Source of the DNA: an uncultured Phycisphaerales bacterium
GTDB lineage: Bacteria > Planctomycetota > Phycisphaerae > Phycisphaerales > SM1A02
Assembly: GCA_905480395.1 (NCBI GenBank)
Contig: CAJQQE010000039.1
Coordinates: 57,637-121,636, forward strand
DNA length: 64,000 bases
Direction of reading: 5' to 3'
The notes under the pieces were generated by a model. It did not search any database. It was not told where the DNA came from and saw only the letters and a program-made list of their open reading frames with translations. Positions 60,895-64,000 of the stretch are shown here, piece by piece (the stretch's first letter is position 1; each line of letters starts with the position of its first letter). The position numbers and the translations under genes are program-made.

Positions 60895-62477
60895 GGCGAT
60901 CGGTTTCCGTCGCCGGCGTACTGGTCGCGGGGATCGCCATCGCGCTCGTGTGGCGATCCGCGCTGGATGTCCGCGCACGAAAGAGTGCCCTGATCTCCGC
61001 CGTCGCTTCCGATGATGCCGCCGTCCGGTCGGAGGCATGGAATGTCATCCCCGCGGAAAGCGATCTCGACTTTCGCCGCCGGATCGAGCTCGCGTTCCGG
61101 AACGCCTCGGCCGACGCCAGATCCGATGCGGCCCACGCCTTCCTCGAACGAGCGTGGCAGCCCACCGACCAAGTGGCCGCCGTCGCCCTCGCGATCGCCG
61201 CCGCGACCCAGAACGATCCCGAACCAACGCTGTCTTGGTTTACCGAAGCCTGGCGAAAACACCCCGCGGCACTCTCCAACTGGAGCCCTGCCTTGTTCGC
61301 CGTGATGCAGCAAGACCAACGCGACGCCGACCCATCCACCGATCACGCGTTGGACCGGATTCTCGCCGCTGACCAGACGCCGTGGCTCGAGGCGATCGAA
61401 CGATGGAGGGCGGCCCAAGCTGACGAACTACCCCAGTCGGCGATCGAATCGATCGATCTGGCGCTCGGAATGAGGGGTCGCTCACCCGCTTCGATCGAGA
61501 GTGAGACGACCGCCATGCAGATGATCCTCGCCGGGAAACACGATCGGGAAGACGCAAGCGATCGATCGCCGACCTGGTTCTTGGCCGCTCAATCCAGCGA
61601 GTCTGCGGCCTCCACCATGAAACGTCGGGCGGCGAATGGCGAGGAGGACGCTCGAATTGCCATCGCACTCCAGGACCACACCAGAACGACCCAGATCAAT
61701 GCCCGGGTCTTGGCGAATTCCGGCCTCGATCTCGACCGCCGAATCATCGCTGCCAGTCGACTGATCAAACTCAAACCGCCTGATGACGCAACCCTGCTCA
61801 ACCTGCTCGCCGCCGGGCCCGCGAACGCCGATGGCACCGTGCATGGGCTCGCGCTGATCGCACAACATGGTCTCTCGGAGACGGCTCGTCGACGACTCAT
61901 CAATCGCTGGTGGTCGCTCGAAGATCCGAGTCGGCGACGAGCCGCCACCATGATTGCCACGCTCGATGCCCTCGATGCCGTGGATGCCGACACTGATTCC
62001 GACGGGGAGACGCTGGCCGTCATCCAACGCCTGGCGACGATTGATGAGCCGGACGCTGACGTTCGCCGGACCGCTCGATTAGCCCTTCGAGCGCTCGGGC
62101 ATTGGCCCCTCGAAGACGTGACCGCCGCAGCCTATGCGTCACGCACTTGTCGGCTTTCAGACGGTCGGTTCGATCCAGACGCGGTCCTGCTCGGTCTTCT
62201 GGCTGGAGATCCGGCGGCGGCGCGGCAACTGACCTCTCAGCCAGACCTTCCCAATGAGGCCGCCTCAGAGACGGATCGGCAGCGTTGGGCATCAGAGATT
62301 GCCTGGCGAGTGGCCATCGCACGGGCCCTTCGCCCACGCTGGTTCGAGGTGACCGGCGAACCAATTCCCGGCGACGTGGCCACACTCCGGCGTTGGATCG
62401 ACCTCCTGGAGGCCTGTCGTCGTACGGACCCCGCGTTTGCGGGCGAGTCCCGGTCCGGCGAAGATGGCTCCACATGA
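60891..62477 (+). CDS. HEAT-repeat-like exported protein of unknown function
   Basis: A 528-residue protein with an N-terminal anchor or signal (VAGVLVAGIAIALVWRSAL) followed by almost wholly helical sequence with repeated A-L-rich pairs that read as HEAT or Armadillo-like (for example AHAFLERAWQPTDQVAAVALAIAAAT and ARLALRALGHWPLEDVTAAAY). Not recognised further. It overlaps uvrA and the thioesterase by ATGA, so it is made with DNA repair and purine genes, with no obvious common role. Confidence 0.6.
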   Translation: MRRSVSVAGVLVAGIAIALVWRSALDVRARKSALISAVASDDAAVRSEAWNVIPAESDLDFRRRIELAFRNASADARSDAAHAFLERAWQPTDQVAAVALAIAAATQNDPEPTLSWFTEAWRKHPAALSNWSPALFAVMQQDQRDADPSTDHALDRILAADQTPWLEAIERWRAAQADELPQSAIESIDLALGMRGRSPASIESETTAMQMILAGKHDREDASDRSPTWFLAAQSSESAASTMKRRAANGEEDARIAIALQDHTRTTQINARVLANSGLDLDRRIIAASRLIKLKPPDDATLLNLLAAGPANADGTVHGLALIAQHGLSETARRRLINRWWSLEDPSRRRAATMIATLDALDAVDADTDSDGETLAVIQRLATIDEPDADVRRTARLALRALGHWPLEDVTAAAYASRTCRLSDGRFDPDAVLLGLLAGDPAAARQLTSQPDLPNEAASETDRQRWASEIAWRVAIARALRPRWFEVTGEPIPGDVATLRRWIDLLEACRRTDPAFAGESRSGEDGST

Positions 62478-62881
62478 ACCCCGCCGACCACCACGAATTT
62501 CGCACCGCACTGCGTTCCTTGATGATGCCCGCCGACACCAATCACCAGGGAACGGTCTTCGGAGGCGTGATACTCAGCAGCATCGACCAGGCGGGCTACC
62601 TCGAAGCCCGACGCCATGGCCTGCATCGCTGGGTCACCGCGTCGATGGAGGGCGTGCAATTCCTCGCACCGGTATTCACCGGCGACGTCGTCGCCTTTCG
62701 GACGCGGACCGTTGGCACCGGAACCTCGTCGGTGTCGGTCGAAGTCTTGGTTGAAGCGGAACGGTACGCCACCGGTGATCTGGTGGAGGTCACCAGAGCG
62801 TGCTTGGCCATGGTCTCGGTGAACGCTGCCGGGAAGGCGATTCCGTTTAACGCGCCACCCACGCAGGGAGATTCGAGTTGA
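62474..62881 (+). CDS. Acyl-CoA thioesterase, hot-dog fold
   Basis: The 135-residue protein has the 4HBT/YciA-type pattern NHQGTVFGGVILSSIDQAGYLEA (catalytic Asp in SSIDQAG) and VTASMEGVQFLAPVFTGDVVAFRTRTV, then ATGDLVEVTRACLAMVSV. Such enzymes hydrolyse acyl-CoA. ATG 62474 overlaps the previous stop (ATGA), and it starts exactly at the domain, so a longer frame to 62285 is rejected. Confidence 0.87.
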   Translation: MNPADHHEFRTALRSLMMPADTNHQGTVFGGVILSSIDQAGYLEARRHGLHRWVTASMEGVQFLAPVFTGDVVAFRTRTVGTGTSSVSVEVLVEAERYATGDLVEVTRACLAMVSVNAAGKAIPFNAPPTQGDSS

Positions 62882-63519
62882 CCACTGATGGTCCACGTCG
62901 GCTCGGCTGCCTGATCTCGGGCGGGGGCCGCACCGTGCTTAATCTGCAGGCCGCGATCGTACGCGGCGACGTCCCCGCATCGATCGAAGTGGTGCTGGCC
63001 CACCGCGAAGACGTGGCCGGAGTCGCTCGCTGCCGTGATGCCGGACTTCCGGTCGAAGTGATCCCGATCTTGCCCGAAGCTGACACCTCGAATCGGGTTG
63101 ACCAAGCGCTCGAACATGCCGGGATTGAACTCGTGTGCCTCTGCGGCTATCTGAGGCACTTCCGAGTCGGACCCCGTTGGCACGATCGAGTCGTGAACAT
63201 TCATCCATCCCTGCTGCCCCGACACGGAGGCCCCGGCATGTACGGCGATCGCGTCCACGCCGCCGTACTGGCCCAGAGCGATACTGAGAGCGGCTGCACC
63301 GTGCATGCGGTGGATGAGATCTACGATCACGGCGCCATCATCTTGCAGCGTCGATGCCCGGTCGAACCCAATGACACGACCGCGAGCTTGGCGGCTCGAG
63401 TCTTCGCTGCCGAATGTGAAGCCCTGCCGGAGGCCATTCAAGCAATCGCGGAAGGCCGGATTCAACTTGCCGATGGCCAGGTGCTCACCAAGGATCGCTC
63501 CGGGGCCGCTGATCCCTGA
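62878..63519 (+). CDS. purN: Phosphoribosylglycinamide formyltransferase
   Basis: Transfers a formyl group from 10-formyl-tetrahydrofolate to GAR in purine synthesis. The 213-residue protein has the N-terminal SGGGRTVLNLQAA, the catalytic Asn/His pair in VNIHPSLLP, the DTESGCTVHAVDEIYDHGAII stretch and a normal length. The start is TTG, overlapping the thioesterase stop (TTGA). No other pur gene is nearby. Confidence 0.93.
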   Translation: MTTDGPRRLGCLISGGGRTVLNLQAAIVRGDVPASIEVVLAHREDVAGVARCRDAGLPVEVIPILPEADTSNRVDQALEHAGIELVCLCGYLRHFRVGPRWHDRVVNIHPSLLPRHGGPGMYGDRVHAAVLAQSDTESGCTVHAVDEIYDHGAIILQRRCPVEPNDTTASLAARVFAAECEALPEAIQAIAEGRIQLADGQVLTKDRSGAADP

Positions 63520-63656
63520 AGGAACTGGGTGCTGGCACCGACGGATACGTCCCCATGACACCGTCCGAAGTCGAAAAATCTAAGTCGAGACCTCGATTTG
63601 GCCCCAGGCCGCGGACCTTGGCGGCCAACGATCACTTCCGTGCTAGCATCGACTCG

Positions 63657-64000
63657 ATGCCCTTCCTCTCACGTAAACCCGTATCCCTCGCCCGACTCGG
63701 TCGATCGACTTCTCGCCAATGCTTGATGGTCGGACTGCTGGTTCTGGCCACCGTGTTGGGTGGTCGCCAGGCCTCGGCGTTCCAGCGTGCCGACGATGCG
63801 GCGGCCCTCGAACGACGGATCGTGCGAACCTTCGGGAGCGGTGATCAAGAGGCGGCGCTCGAACTGATCGCGCTGTACCTCGAGAATTGGCCGGGAACGC
63901 CGCACATGCTCTACAACCGAGCGTGCGGACTCGCCCTCCTCGGCCGCCGGGAGGCATCCGCCGCCGCCCTGCTTGAGGCGGTCGAACATGGATTCCGTGA
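63657..64000 (+). CDS. Exported TPR-like protein, cut by the window end
   Basis: The frame is open to the end, with 114 full codons. A signal peptide (LMVGLLVLATVLGGRQASA, cleavage near residue 42) follows a basic N-terminus. The mature part has helical sequence like a tetratricopeptide (ALELIALYLENWPGTPHMLYNRACGLALLGRREASAAALLEAVEHGF). Function unknown. It begins 137 bases after purN and probably has its own promoter. Confidence 0.65.
   Translation, partial: MPFLSRKPVSLARLGRSTSRQCLMVGLLVLATVLGGRQASAFQRADDAAALERRIVRTFGSGDQEAALELIALYLENWPGTPHMLYNRACGLALLGRREASAAALLEAVEHGFR

Noticed and set aside
1..64000. CRISPR array, insertion sequence, prophage or integron
   Set aside because: No regularly spaced direct repeats with unique spacers, no transposase or integrase motifs, and no region with different base composition were seen.

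Overview
The window reads as a stretch of chromosome from a planctomycete, most likely class Phycisphaerae. This is an inference from gene content and style. The DNA is GC-rich and most neighbours in a run overlap by 4 bp (ATGA/GTGA/TTGA). There is an eight-gene MoxR/DUF58/VWA/TPR (Bat) operon, and a secreted Cys-rich protein ends in dockerin-like DLNGDG..NG.DLG repeats. There are also membrane-anchored ClpP-class proteins and a locus combining SPFH (Band-7) proteins with an ABC exporter. No insertion sequence, prophage, CRISPR array or rRNA operon was seen; the region looks like ordinary vertically inherited core and lineage-specific DNA.

Layout. 1-3800: tail of prs, then rplY, pth, rpsF, ssb and rplI (translation and replication; rpsR is absent). 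3939-8979: a stand-alone C-terminal domain of B12-dependent ribonucleotide reductase, a rhodanese-cysteine desulfurase fusion, a zinc-ribbon/PH membrane protein, sucC without sucD, and a HAD phosphatase. 8995-14531: two tandem DUF418 membrane proteins, an unknown protein, an HD-GYP protein and a coupled exported protein. 14674-16106 (minus): a small basic protein and a 3-hydroxyisobutyrate dehydrogenase-family reductase. 16324-25580: the Bat operon. 25657-28433 (minus): tRNA-Ser(CGA), the secreted dockerin-like protein, coaC and rpoZ. 28617-31085: ClC channel, rnpA, yidD. 31131-42086 (minus): seven-gene locus with three SPFH proteins, an ABC ATPase, an ABC-2 permease, a large membrane-anchored protein and an FAH-family enzyme, with another ABC-2 permease divergently transcribed at 42433. 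43495-46892 (minus): a membrane protein and a pair of exported ClpP-class proteins, one of them apparently inactive. 47055-50597 (minus): epimerase-like protein, cmk, plsC and cca. 51096-57123: gcvH, a LolD/MacB-type ABC pair and uvrB. 57622-64000: uvrA, a HEAT-like exported protein, a thioesterase, purN, and the start of an exported TPR-like protein cut by the window end.

The most interesting unexplained features are these. (1) The triple-SPFH/ABC-exporter locus. (2) Two intergenic gaps of about 500 nt carry minus-strand terminators but no minus-strand gene upstream of them, which hints at unannotated small transcripts. (3) A GAAC-N4-GTTC palindrome of LexA-box type lies upstream of uvrA. 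(4) Basic tails are added to both UvrA and UvrB, and acidic tails to bL25, bS6 and bL9. (5) 9-bp GATCAT repeats recur at two non-coding sites. All functional statements come from reading motifs and gene order; no database search was run.
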